Shown here in pieces: positions 24,644 to 33,069 of a stretch of DNA of 41,182 nucleotides. The notes beneath the pieces were generated by a model. That model saw only the letters and a list, made by a program, of their open reading frames with translations. It made no database searches and was not told where the DNA came from. A program made the translations under genes and the position numbers. Source of the stretch: Candidatus Zixiibacteriota bacterium. GTDB taxonomy: Bacteria > Zixibacteria > MSB-5A5 > UBA10806. The stretch covers positions 1,322,442 through 1,363,623 of the forward strand of contig CP070813.1 of assembly GCA_020344055.1 (NCBI GenBank). Reading direction: 5' to 3'. Within the stretch, counting starts at the first letter, position 1. Every line of letters starts with the position of its first letter.

Positions 24644-25351
24644 ATGTCAAGGGAATTCTCGAGCACCGAAATACTGAATTTCAAGCATCTGGCCGCCGAA
24701 AGGGCCGTCGATTTTATCAATTCCGGGATGGTTGTCGGGTTGGGCAGCGGTTCTACGGCCAAAATAGTGATCGAATGCCTGGGGAAAAGAATTATTAAGG
24801 AAAAATTAACCAACATTATTGTAATACCCACCTCCAAGGAGTCCGAGCGCGAAGCTCTCCGTAACGGGTTGATGCTATCCACGCTGATTGACAATCCCAG
24901 AATAGATTTGACCATAGACGGTGCCGACGAGGTGGATCTCGATCTTAATTTGATTAAGGGAGGTGGAGGGGCGTTGTTCCGCGAGAAAATTATAGCCGAC
25001 TCCAGCGCCGAGGTTATAATTGTGGTGGATGAAACGAAACTATCATTCAGCCTTGGGAAGTTATGCCCGGTCCCGGTTGAGGTTCATCCCTTGGCCGTAA
25101 GATCGATGGGGGAGTTCATACGGGAGCTCGGGGCTGTGGTTTCGCTGCGGGAGGATTCAAAAGGTAACGTTTTTAAGACCGAACAGGGCAATAATATCCT
25201 AGACTGCCGATTCGGTCCGATCGAGGACCCACATGAGCTCGCGCGGAAGCTGTCTATGAAACCCGGCGTAATAGAACATGGATTGTTCCTGAATATGGCC
25301 AGTATAGTGATTGTGGGGGGAAAAGAGGGGATTCGCCATTTGAAACGCTGA
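24644..25351 (+). CDS. rpiA: Ribose-5-phosphate isomerase A
   Basis: 235 residues. Interconverts ribose 5-phosphate and ribulose 5-phosphate in the pentose phosphate pathway. Seen: the phosphate-binding loop GLGSGSTAKI, the DGADEVD active-site motif, KGGGGALFREKI with the conserved Lys, and VVDETKLS. Length is normal. The ATG at 24644 lacks a strong ribosome binding site; coupling to pgi is possible. It probably shares the pgi transcript. Confidence 0.95.
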   Translation: MSREFSSTEILNFKHLAAERAVDFINSGMVVGLGSGSTAKIVIECLGKRIIKEKLTNIIVIPTSKESEREALRNGLMLSTLIDNPRIDLTIDGADEVDLDLNLIKGGGGALFREKIIADSSAEVIIVVDETKLSFSLGKLCPVPVEVHPLAVRSMGEFIRELGAVVSLREDSKGNVFKTEQGNNILDCRFGPIEDPHELARKLSMKPGVIEHGLFLNMASIVIVGGKEGIRHLKR

Positions 25352-25487
25352 TTATCCCCCTATCCGTTGCCAAAACCGGGAAATCATAATTCCCTGATTT
25401 GACTGTCGCCTATCAAAAATAACTTGTAATAACTATCCTGATCGTTGTAGAAATGTCCCTGATGGCAGCATAAAACGGGAGCGAAGT

Positions 25488-26234
25488 ATGGAAATCCATT
25501 TAACAAAATTATTATTATATACGGCTGGCATATTTCTGGTCGCGATTATAGGAAGCCTGCCGCCGCTTTTTAAAAAATGGAGCGACCGTCAACTCCATCT
25601 TTTCATAGCCTTTGGCGCGGGCGTATTTTTAGGCGCCATATTCCTTCACCTATTACCGGACGCTCTCTCCGAGGGTCCGGTGGATATGGCCAGCTCCATG
25701 GTCCTTCTGGGTTTTGTTTTAATTCTACTGGTGGAGAGGATATTATTCGGAAGTCATAAATTTCATTGCGGCGATGACTGCGGGCACAGACACGAGGTGG
25801 TGGGAATAGTGGCCCTTATCGGGCTTTCGGTCCACTCTCTTACCGCGGGATTTGGACTCGGAGTAGGAATGGTGGATCCGGAATTGGGCCTTATTATCTT
25901 CATCGCCATAATAGCTCATAAAGCCACCGCCGCCTTTTCGTTATCGACAATTTTTCAACTGGCGGAGTTCCCCATTAAAAAAACAATGATGCTGATTCTC
26001 CTGTTTTCCGTAATGACTCCTCTGGGCGCCCTTATCTCTTTGCCTTTTATCGAAAGACTCAGGGACGTCAGCCTGGCTATACCGACCGGGATAACCGCCG
26101 GCACTTTCCTGTATGTAGCCACGATAGACCTTGTCCCCGAGGCGTTTCACTCGGAAAAAGAGAGGGCCTCAAGTTTCATCTGGCTGATACTCGGTGTCTT
26201 TGTAATGTTTTTAATCAAGATAGGCGGGGCTTAA
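25488..26234 (+). CDS. ZIP-family divalent metal transporter
   Basis: 248 residues with about eight membrane helices. The ZIP signature helices are present in altered form: helix 4 HSLTAGFGLG (classical HNxxDG) and helix 5 HKATAAFSL (classical HExxAA/HExP); the His-Lys pair recalls ZIP9-type members. A metal-binding loop between helices 3 and 4 reads KFHCGDDCGHRHE, rich in His and Cys. It likely carries Zn or a similar ion across the inner membrane; direction and ion are inferred from the family. ATG 25488 follows CGGGAG. It stands alone, 136 nt after rpiA, with a weak GGCG/CGCC hairpin at its end and no clear terminator. Confidence 0.88.
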   Translation: MEIHLTKLLLYTAGIFLVAIIGSLPPLFKKWSDRQLHLFIAFGAGVFLGAIFLHLLPDALSEGPVDMASSMVLLGFVLILLVERILFGSHKFHCGDDCGHRHEVVGIVALIGLSVHSLTAGFGLGVGMVDPELGLIIFIAIIAHKATAAFSLSTIFQLAEFPIKKTMMLILLFSVMTPLGALISLPFIERLRDVSLAIPTGITAGTFLYVATIDLVPEAFHSEKERASSFIWLILGVFVMFLIKIGGA

Positions 26235-26381
26235 TCGCCGATTTAATATTTAGATGATTATTACTTCGGTGTGGGGTATTCCCTTTTGTGTGTCAATATT
26301 TCCACATAACGACAAATTCAATTTCTTCACCGTGATCACAACTTATTGTTATACAATAGAATAGAATTATGAAAAAAATAA

Positions 26382-26410
26382 TTGCCGACGGTATGTTATT
26401 CGCGTATGAT
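26382..26410 (+). promoter_or_regulatory. Probable sigma70 promoter for the solute-binding protein/two-component operon
   Basis: TTGCCG (26382-26387), 17-nt spacer, TATGAT (26405-26410), immediately followed by a second TATAAT (26411-26416). Predicted start near 26417, about 32 nt before the ATG at 26449. Confidence 0.5.
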
Positions 26411-26448
26411 TATAATAGAGATTATTTTCTGAGAGGGGGTTGTTAGTT

Positions 26449-28221
26449 ATGAAGATCCTGATTTGTTGTTTGGCCGCGATATTATCTTTTGGTCTGTCTT
26501 ATGCGGATACTCAGGATTATATAAAATGCTCCGTTATCCATAAGACTCCGAACGTGATTTATTTTGATGCCGGCAGTTCCGATGGAGTCGTGCCCGGGGA
26601 AGAGTTTGAGGTCTACTACGATGAGAGAGTTGTGGCCAGGGGCAAAATAGAATGGTCCGACAGGAATATCTCCCGATCGACCGAACTGAGTTCCGCCGTA
26701 TTCGCCGATATATATTACTATGATGATCTCACCGCGAAAATTCGTCTATATGTAGCCATCTCAAATAAGGGGGGGTCTCTGGTAATTCCGTATTTCTCTG
26801 AACTGGGACTCGGGCCCTCAACCATAGACACTCCTGACGAGAAAATGGTTGCCAGGCTTATTCATCGCGGTTTGTTTACCCGGGATCAAAACGGTTTTGT
26901 GGTTTCAGATCTCGCAAGCGTATATGAGGTACGGGGGCTAACATATACGTTTTATATTGATCCCGACGCTGTCTTTCATTCGGGCAAGCCGGTGGAGGCT
27001 GCGGATGTAGCGTACTCTCTGGAGCAACTGGCTAAATCCACGAAATTAACCCCGGGATCCTCGTTTGTGCTCGCTGTCAGAGGGGCGCGGGAGTTTCGTT
27101 ACGGTACGACAGGAGAGATCGCCGGGGTCTTCTTGATTGATAAAAAGACCATTTCAATCACTCTGAATAAGCCTTTTCCCGCTTTTATAGATTATCTGGC
27201 CGGTCCCGGCGGATACATAATACCGAAACCGGGAATTATCCCCACCGGCGGAAATGTAATCGGCGCGGGACCCTATAAAATCAAATGGCGGGATCTCAAT
27301 TCCATCGCCCTCGAACCGTTCGATCGCGAACTATCGGAAGTGTATCTCGATAGCCTGATTTTTTTGAGGTTCAATAATGCCGAAGAGGCGGCCCTCTCGA
27401 TGGAACTGGGACGCCTGGATCTTATTCCCATTCTGGGCGAACCGCTGCCGAAATTCATATCGTCGTCGTCACACACCTCTCTGACCGGCAAGACATTCTG
27501 TCCGGTTTTGCTGGGTTTTAACGGAGACAGGGACTATCAGAAAGACAGCAATTTTTCCCGGGCGCTTTCATTCCTCATAGACCGGGAATCTATAGTCAGG
27601 GTCATTCTGGGAGGGTCGGCGGCGTTACCCGATACCCCGCTTCCCGGTTTCGATGAAACCTCGGTCAACTACGATTACGCGCTGATCCCCGATTCGGTCG
27701 ATTTCTACATGAATAGAATATCAAAAATGCCCGAAAAGATCATTTTCTACGTCGATTCCCGGTATTCGATCCTTTCGAAAGTGTCAAGGTATATTTCGGG
27801 GCAGTTGAGCAGCCGGGGAATCAAGGTAACTGAAAGAAAGGTGGACTTTTCCTATCTGGATGAAAACAGGGTGAAGTCGGAACTGGATATGTATCTTGGC
27901 TATTACAATCCCGTATGCGAGAATCCCGATTGTATGCTCTATCCATTATATAATTTTGGTCTATCAGGCCATACTAACTACCTTTATTACAGGGATAACG
28001 CCTTTCAATCATTTCTGGACAACCTGAGGAGCGAGACGGATCCCGAAAGAAGGAATATGCTGTCATATGGTCTTGCCCAATCCCTTGCTTATGAACCGCC
28101 CGCCATAATATTGTACGAGCCTTATCTTATGGTAATTTCAAAGACCGATATCTCGGGAATTAAAGCCACCGGGGAAGGCTACATCGATCTTCGGGGAGCG
28201 TTTATAGAGAAGGATAGATGA
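26449..28221 (+). CDS. Family 5 (oligopeptide/nickel-type) extracellular solute-binding protein
   Basis: 590 residues. ATG 26449 is preferred over a TTG at 26440 because GAGAGGGGG (26431-26439) sits 9 nt upstream and the signal peptide starts there (cleavage near LSYADT). An N-terminal ~75-residue beta domain (VIYFDAGSSDGVVPGEEFEV) precedes an SBP_bac_5 fold: LTYTFYIDPDAVFHSGKPVEAADVAYS-type segments, then a peptide/metal-binding cleft region and ALSFLIDRESIV. In the classical system it would deliver ligand to an Opp/Dpp transporter, but no permease or ATPase gene is present. Its stop overlaps the start of a sensor kinase (ATGA). It is more likely a periplasmic ligand sensor feeding that kinase. 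Confidence 0.85.
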   Translation: MKILICCLAAILSFGLSYADTQDYIKCSVIHKTPNVIYFDAGSSDGVVPGEEFEVYYDERVVARGKIEWSDRNISRSTELSSAVFADIYYYDDLTAKIRLYVAISNKGGSLVIPYFSELGLGPSTIDTPDEKMVARLIHRGLFTRDQNGFVVSDLASVYEVRGLTYTFYIDPDAVFHSGKPVEAADVAYSLEQLAKSTKLTPGSSFVLAVRGAREFRYGTTGEIAGVFLIDKKTISITLNKPFPAFIDYLAGPGGYIIPKPGIIPTGGNVIGAGPYKIKWRDLNSIALEPFDRELSEVYLDSLIFLRFNNAEEAALSMELGRLDLIPILGEPLPKFISSSSHTSLTGKTFCPVLLGFNGDRDYQKDSNFSRALSFLIDRESIVRVILGGSAALPDTPLPGFDETSVNYDYALIPDSVDFYMNRISKMPEKIIFYVDSRYSILSKVSRYISGQLSSRGIKVTERKVDFSYLDENRVKSELDMYLGYYNPVCENPDCMLYPLYNFGLSGHTNYLYYRDNAFQSFLDNLRSETDPERRNMLSYGLAQSLAYEPPAIILYEPYLMVISKTDISGIKATGEGYIDLRGAFIEKDR

Positions 28222-29957
28222 AACTCCGGCTGAGAATCACTTTCCTGCTTATAGTTGCGGCTATTCTACCCATGATCGCCGTCTTTGTCTCGTTAAACTA
28301 TTACGCCGCCGATCAGAGACAATCGCTGGTGGATATCAAATTAAACAGCGTATACGGCGGCGCCGTAAGCCTGTATGAACGCAAGGGCGGAAATATCCTT
28401 TCGCAGATGAATCAGCTTGCCGAAGATCCGGTTTTATTGCGCTATCTCCTTGTAAAAAATAAAGACGGTTTTATCGATCAGCAGGGGCTGATAACATTCG
28501 CCTCGGAAATGAAAAGCCTCTTGAACCTGGATCTGCTCGTGATTGCGGACCGCAAAGGCGTCGCGCTCGCCAGAGGGCACGATCCCGGTCTATTCGGAGA
28601 CAATCTTACCGGAGATCCGGTTTACGCCGAGGCCCTAAAGGGCCGGAGGGTGCAATCCCTGAATAAAACTGCATACGGTGGCGACGAATATCTTACCTCA
28701 ATGGGTCTTGCCCCCATCTGGTATGCTAATGGGGAGCTGGTGGGAGTGATAGCGGGCGGGGAGTTTCTCGACAACGATTTTTGCCGTGACCTTCAAATTC
28801 TATCGGGCGCCGAGATCCTCCTTGTCGAGGGAAATCACCTGCTTGCCAAGACCATCCCCGGACGTACAGAAGAGCTTCTTTTGTACCTTCAGGAAAAACA
28901 GAGATACACAACGAAAATCGAGGGTTTGAAATTCACCTTTTCAAGATATCCTCTTCAGGATTTTTCAAACGAGAAGGTTGCCGACCTGCTTATGGGGGTT
29001 TCGACCCAGGATCTCGACGTTCTTTTCGACAACATGCAGAAGATTTACGGCGGTTTCGCACTCGGGGGGCTGTTTCTGGCGGTAATATTCGGCTATATAT
29101 TTTCATCGCGCCTTTCAAATCCTATTTACAAACTGATAAAAGCCTCGGACAAACTCGCCGGCGGGGATTTTTCGGCAAGGATCGATTACAGCGGCCGGGG
29201 GGAAATGGGCAATTTGACGGACACGTTCAATGAGATGGCATCCGATCTTCAAGCCTACCGAAATAAGCTCGTTGAGACCGAGAGACTTTCGGCCTTCACC
29301 ATGATGGCGCGGAAAGTCGCTCATGAGATAAAAAATCCTCTGACACCCATTAAGATAGCCGTTGAGGATTTGAGGAGATCGTATAAGAATTCCGATGCCA
29401 ACTTCGACTCCGACTTCGATCAATCCACCAAGACGGTTCTGAACGAGGTTACGGCGCTTTCGAAGATAGTGGATGAATTTTCGGAATTTGCCAGGTTTCC
29501 CGCTCCCAAACCCGATTATGACGATTTAAACGAAATTGTTTTATCTATCGTCTCGGTCTATTTCAAGGAGATCGAAAACGGCAGCCTGAAAACCGATCTA
29601 TCCTCCAAACAGTTGCCGGTATACGCGGACAGAGATCAGGTCAAAAGGGCTCTTATGAATGTCATCAAAAACGGTCTGGAGGCGATCCCGCCGGGGGGGC
29701 GCGTAACCGTAAGAACAATCCACTCGGAAAGAAAAGCGACCATAATCGTCGCCGACAACGGCCATGGCCTGACGGAATCGGCCAGGAATAATCTTTTCAC
29801 CCCTTATTTTACCACCAAGCCGGGCGGCTCGGGCCTGGGGCTGGTGATCGTGAAAAAAATCGTAACCGAACACGACGGCGGTATAAAGGTTACCGATTCC
29901 ACCGAGGGGGGAACGGCGGTCATCATCGATTTTCCCATAAAGAAGAGGGAGAGATAG
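28218..29957 (+). CDS. NtrY-like membrane sensor histidine kinase
   Basis: 579 residues. Membrane helix 1 (~5-27), a periplasmic Cache-like sensing domain (~30-270), helix 2 (~275-297), HAMP (~298-350), a dimerisation helix with phospho-acceptor His369 in VAHEIKNPLTP, and a HATPase domain with NVIKNGLEA (N-box), DNGHGLT (G1) and GSGLGL (G2). The PLTPIK context is that of NtrY-type kinases paired with sigma54 activators. It overlaps the solute-binding gene by 4 nt and its stop directly abuts the response-regulator start, so all three form one operon. Confidence 0.93.
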   Translation: MKLRLRITFLLIVAAILPMIAVFVSLNYYAADQRQSLVDIKLNSVYGGAVSLYERKGGNILSQMNQLAEDPVLLRYLLVKNKDGFIDQQGLITFASEMKSLLNLDLLVIADRKGVALARGHDPGLFGDNLTGDPVYAEALKGRRVQSLNKTAYGGDEYLTSMGLAPIWYANGELVGVIAGGEFLDNDFCRDLQILSGAEILLVEGNHLLAKTIPGRTEELLLYLQEKQRYTTKIEGLKFTFSRYPLQDFSNEKVADLLMGVSTQDLDVLFDNMQKIYGGFALGGLFLAVIFGYIFSSRLSNPIYKLIKASDKLAGGDFSARIDYSGRGEMGNLTDTFNEMASDLQAYRNKLVETERLSAFTMMARKVAHEIKNPLTPIKIAVEDLRRSYKNSDANFDSDFDQSTKTVLNEVTALSKIVDEFSEFARFPAPKPDYDDLNEIVLSIVSVYFKEIENGSLKTDLSSKQLPVYADRDQVKRALMNVIKNGLEAIPPGGRVTVRTIHSERKATIIVADNGHGLTESARNNLFTPYFTTKPGGSGLGLVIVKKIVTEHDGGIKVTDSTEGGTAVIIDFPIKKRER

Positions 29958-31298
29958 TTGAAGATACTCATAGTAGATGACGAGCCGAATATCCTGGCCT
30001 CCGTCGGTTCCGCCCTGAAGAGATCCGGTCACGATATCCTGACCGCCCGTTCCTATTCCGAGGCCGAGTCGCTCCTTCATGACGGTATCGATGTAGCGTT
30101 ATTGGATGTCTGGCTGGGTGAAAAAGACGGGATACAGCTTTTAAAGCTTATAAAAGATAAATTCCCCGAAATCGAATGTGTCATGATATCCGGCCATGCC
30201 GAGATCGAAACCGCGGTTTCGGCGGTGAAGCTGGGAGCCTATGATTTTCTGGAAAAACCTCTATCGCTTGAGAAAATAGACGTGCTGCTATCCAATATCG
30301 CTCGGTTGAAATCAATAGAAATTGAGCGTGATGATCTTCGCCAGAGGCTGGCCGAGGACGGCCGTCTGGTGGGTCAGTCGAAAGCCATAATTGATTTGAA
30401 GGCAAAGACTTCCCAGATTGCTCCCGAGGAATCACGGGTCCTGATTACGGGCGAAAACGGGACCGGAAAAGAGCTGGTGGCCCGGATGATTCATAGCTCC
30501 TCCCCTCGTAAAAACGGCCCCTTCGTGGCGGTCAACTGCGCGGCGTTGCCCGATGATCTCATAGAGTCGGAGCTTTTCGGGTATGAAAAAGGAGCCTTTA
30601 CGGGCGCCGTGAAATCGAAGCCCGGACGATTCGAGATGGCCGGAGGCGGGACGCTTTTCCTCGATGAGATCGGCGAGATGTCCGAAAAGACGCAGGCCAA
30701 GCTTCTAAGGGCGGTGGAAGAGGGAGCAATCACCCGCCTCGGCGGAACGGCTGAAATTAAAATCGATGTCAGGATAATTTCGGCCACCAATAAAAATTTG
30801 AAAAGCGAGATTTCCGAGGGAAATTTCCGGGAAGACTTATTTTACCGATTGGCGGTTTTGTTGATAGAGATACCGCCCCTTCGGGAAAGACGAGATGATA
30901 TTCCGCTTCTGGTTCAGCATTTTTCAGACAGATTTTGTCAGAAGCGCGGCCGGCCGCCGAAGAAATTTGAAACCGGCGCACTGAAACTGTTCTTGAACTA
31001 TCCCTATCCCGGAAATATCAGGGAGTTGGCAAACTACGTGGAGCGTGTGGTTATTATGGCTCCCGGAGAAAAAATAGGCGAAGAAGATATCGAATCGTAT
31101 ATACCCCATCTGGTTGAGAAAGCCGCCATGGGAACCTTGAAAGCGGCCTGCGAGCAGTTCGAGATAGAATATATAAAAAAATCCATATCTCAGGCGGGCG
31201 GAAATATGACCAGGGCCGCCGATATCCTGGGGCTGGAGCGCAGTCATCTATACAAAAAGATGAAATCTCTCGGTATCGATTTGAGGGAGATTAAATAA
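29958..31298 (+). CDS. NtrC-family sigma54-dependent response regulator
   Basis: 446 residues with a TTG start directly after the kinase stop and a purine-rich AGAGGGAGAG site. Receiver domain: acidic pair DD at 7-8, phospho-acceptor Asp50 (ALLDVWL), and LEKPLS. AAA+ domain: Walker A GENGTGKE, sigma54-contact loop GAFTGA, Walker B GGTLFLDEIGE, and the R-finger region. C-terminal Fis-type helix-turn-helix: MTRAADILGLERSHLYKKMK. It should activate sigma54 promoters when phosphorylated by the upstream kinase. I did not find a convincing -24/-12 sigma54 promoter nearby, so the targets are probably elsewhere. Confidence 0.95.
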   Translation: MKILIVDDEPNILASVGSALKRSGHDILTARSYSEAESLLHDGIDVALLDVWLGEKDGIQLLKLIKDKFPEIECVMISGHAEIETAVSAVKLGAYDFLEKPLSLEKIDVLLSNIARLKSIEIERDDLRQRLAEDGRLVGQSKAIIDLKAKTSQIAPEESRVLITGENGTGKELVARMIHSSSPRKNGPFVAVNCAALPDDLIESELFGYEKGAFTGAVKSKPGRFEMAGGGTLFLDEIGEMSEKTQAKLLRAVEEGAITRLGGTAEIKIDVRIISATNKNLKSEISEGNFREDLFYRLAVLLIEIPPLRERRDDIPLLVQHFSDRFCQKRGRPPKKFETGALKLFLNYPYPGNIRELANYVERVVIMAPGEKIGEEDIESYIPHLVEKAAMGTLKAACEQFEIEYIKKSISQAGGNMTRAADILGLERSHLYKKMKSLGIDLREIK

Positions 31299-31348
31299 TA
31301 ATTCTATAATACAGTATTACTTCAGGCAGTTTAACCCCCATAAATCCC

Positions 31349-31376
31349 TTGACAAAATGTCAAGAACGCTTATTAT
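31349..31376 (+). promoter_or_regulatory. Strong promoter of pth with an inverted repeat over the -35 box
   Basis: TTGACA (31349-31354), 16-nt spacer, TATTAT (31371-31376). The predicted start, near 31383, is only ~3 nt before the pth ATG. The -35 box is one arm of a perfect palindrome TTGACA-AAA-TGTCAA (31349-31363), a possible operator. Confidence 0.65.
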
Positions 31377-31385
31377 CTACGTTCC

Positions 31386-31979
31386 ATGGAGGACGGTCGC
31401 CCGGCCCGGATCAGGGTTATTGTCGGTTTGGGCAATAAGGGCGAAAAATATGACCGTACCCGGCACAATCTCGGATTCGAGGTTGTTAATCTCTTGAAAG
31501 GAGAATCGGAGTTCGCGCCCGGAATGGGTAGCTACCATATCTGCGAAGCTTCGATATCATCCTTAAAGATTGCTCTTTTAAAACCGACTACTTACATGAA
31601 CCGCTCCGGCAAAGCCGTAAAAAACTTTGCCGAATCCGGGTCGCTATCGCCGGAGGAGATTCTGGTAATCGCCGATGACTACAATCTACCTCTGGGGCGG
31701 ATCAGGCTCAGGAAGAGCGGTTCTGACGGCGGCCACAAGGGGCTGGCTTCCGTAATTTACCATCTCGGCACCGAGGAGTTCCCTCGGATCAGGCTGGGAG
31801 TTGGCCCGGTTCCGGATGGTATCGCGGCGGAGGATTTCGTTCTCGAGCGCTTTGCCGGAGACGAGATCGAGACGGCGAAAGCGATGACAGAACGAGCGGC
31901 CCTGGCTGTGAAAACGTGGCTTCTCGAAGGTTACGAGAAAGCGGCGTCGATTTTCAACCGGCCTGTCGATGAAAACTGA
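31386..31979 (+). CDS. pth: Peptidyl-tRNA hydrolase
   Basis: 197 residues. Releases peptides from prematurely dropped peptidyl-tRNA. Seen: VGLGNKGEKY, TRHNLGF with catalytic His27, NRSGKAV, DDYNLPLG with the catalytic Asp, and SDGGHKGL. Length is normal. The only plausible ATG (31386) has no ribosome binding site in front of it, and the promoter would start the mRNA about 3 nt upstream, so translation may be leaderless. It precedes the rpsF operon, a common arrangement. Confidence 0.95.
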   Translation: MEDGRPARIRVIVGLGNKGEKYDRTRHNLGFEVVNLLKGESEFAPGMGSYHICEASISSLKIALLKPTTYMNRSGKAVKNFAESGSLSPEEILVIADDYNLPLGRIRLRKSGSDGGHKGLASVIYHLGTEEFPRIRLGVGPVPDGIAAEDFVLERFAGDEIETAKAMTERAALAVKTWLLEGYEKAASIFNRPVDEN

Positions 31980-31988
31980 ATACTGATA

Positions 31989-32045
31989 CCCTACCTCGGC
32001 GCTTATTTGTGATGTCTGCGCGAGGTCTTAATGTCCGAAGGGAGG
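31989..32045 (+). promoter_or_regulatory. Candidate S6:S18 autoregulatory leader of rpsF
   Basis: CCCT (31989-31992) pairs with AGGG (32039-32042), ACCTC (31993-31997) with GAGGT (32022-32026), and GCGC (31999-32002) with GCGC (32018-32021), leaving a one-sided 12-nt bulge (32027-32038) that contains CCG. A helix interrupted by a CCG-containing bulge ahead of rpsF is the known shape of the S6:S18 binding motif, which mimics the proteins' 16S rRNA site. The lower stem covers the rpsF ribosome binding site AGGGAGG (32039-32045), so binding could block translation. Confidence 0.6.
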
Positions 32046-32049
32046 TTTA

Positions 32050-32400
32050 ATGAAGCTTTACGAGCTGACCGTTATTATCAATTCTTCTCTGGAAGAATCC
32101 GCTGTCCAGGCGGAAGTTGAAAAAATCGAAAACCAGATCACATCAGCCGAAGGGAAAATCCACAAACTCGAGCGCTGGGGAGTCAGGAGGCTCACTTACC
32201 TGATTCAGGGATTCAATCAGGGTTATTATGTGCACTTCCTTTATGAAGGGCCTTCCCGGCTTGTTTCCGAGATTGAGAGAACCCTGAGAATTAACGAGAA
32301 CATACTTCGATATCTAACCGTGCAGGCCGTGTCCGCTCCCCCGAAGGAAAAGAAAGAGCCCGAAACAGTATCCGAAGAGCCGTTATCGGTCGAGGAATAG
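32050..32400 (+). CDS. rpsF: 30S ribosomal protein S6
   Basis: 116 residues. KLYELTVIINSSLEE at the N-terminus, IHKLERWGVRRLTY, then YVHFLYEGPS and ILRYLTVQ are typical of S6, which pairs with S18 on the platform of the small subunit. The tail is Glu-rich, as is common. Strong AGGGAGG ribosome binding site inside the predicted regulatory leader. First gene of rpsF-ssb-rpsR-DUF2232-rplI. Confidence 0.96.
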   Translation: MKLYELTVIINSSLEESAVQAEVEKIENQITSAEGKIHKLERWGVRRLTYLIQGFNQGYYVHFLYEGPSRLVSEIERTLRINENILRYLTVQAVSAPPKEKKEPETVSEEPLSVEE

Positions 32401-32403
32401 AAC

Positions 32404-32820
32404 GTGCCTTCAACCAGGCTTCCTAACCTGAACCGCGTTATGATCGTCGGCAATCTTACCAGAGACCCGGAATTAAGGTCGACATCAACAGGGATACCGG
32501 TATCCAACTTCAGAATTGCCGCCAACAGGAGGTTCAGAGACAATTCCGGGGAGTGGCGGGAGGACGTCTGCTACATAGGCGTGGTGGCCTGGCAGAAACT
32601 GGCCGAATCCTGTGCCGCCAAACTCCAGAAAGGGAGCGCCGTCTACGTGGAAGGAGAATTGCGTTCCCGGTCCCTGGATGCCGAGGCCGGCCAGAAAAGG
32701 AATGTCATTGAAATAAGAGCGCATCATATTCAGTTTCTGGATAAAGCCGGAGAACCTGACGAAGATGCCGTTTCTTTTGGCGACGATCAATTTGGCGGAG
32801 ATGATGAAAAAAATAATTAA
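32404..32820 (+). CDS. ssb: Single-stranded DNA-binding protein
   Basis: 138 residues, GTG start 3 nt after the rpsF stop. The OB-fold is clear: LNRVMIVGNLTRDPELR, FRIAANRRFRD, CYIGVVAWQKLAE, GSAVYVEGELRSRS. The acidic tail is short and ends GGDDEKNN, not the usual DDDIPF/DLPF tip that binds partner proteins. The position between rpsF and rpsR is the standard one for the replicative SSB. Confidence 0.94.
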   Translation: MPSTRLPNLNRVMIVGNLTRDPELRSTSTGIPVSNFRIAANRRFRDNSGEWREDVCYIGVVAWQKLAESCAAKLQKGSAVYVEGELRSRSLDAEAGQKRNVIEIRAHHIQFLDKAGEPDEDAVSFGDDQFGGDDEKNN

Positions 32821-32834
32821 ATTACGGAGAATAA

Positions 32835-33059
32835 ATGGAAAGACGTAAAAGAAAAATCTGCCGTTTCTGCGATCAGAAAATCAGCGCCATCGATTACAAG
32901 GACGATCGCATGTTGAGGAAATACTTAACGGAAAGGGGCAAGATCATTCCCAGGCGCGTGACCGGAGTCTGCGCGAAACATCAAAGACAGCTGACACAGG
33001 CCATAAAACGCGGAAGAGTTCTGGCTCTTCTTCCGTTTATCGTCGAACCGGACCTCTAA
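32835..33059 (+). CDS. rpsR: 30S ribosomal protein S18
   Basis: 74 residues. Zinc-binding (C+) form: KICRFCDQK and GVCAKHQR supply three Cys and a His. [19 protein letters not shown] and RRVTG are the conserved core. It forms the S6:S18 dimer and follows ssb by 14 nt. Confidence 0.97.
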   Translation: MERRKRKICRFCDQKISAIDYKDDRMLRKYLTERGKIIPRRVTGVCAKHQRQLTQAIKRGRVLALLPFIVEPDL

Positions 33060-33069
33060 GACCGGGAGG

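Noticed and set aside
25370..25410. GGGAA/TTCCC hairpin after rpiA as a terminator
   Set aside because: Stem of only 5 bp and no T-tract.
26369..26446. 25-codon frame just before the solute-binding protein gene
   Set aside because: No ribosome binding site, and it overlaps the likely promoter and the start region of the real gene.
28218..31298. Assignment as the nitrogen regulators NtrY and NtrX/NtrC themselves
   Set aside because: Domain order fits the family, but linkage to a solute-binding protein and lack of nitrogen genes make a specific nitrogen role unsupported; no gene symbol given.
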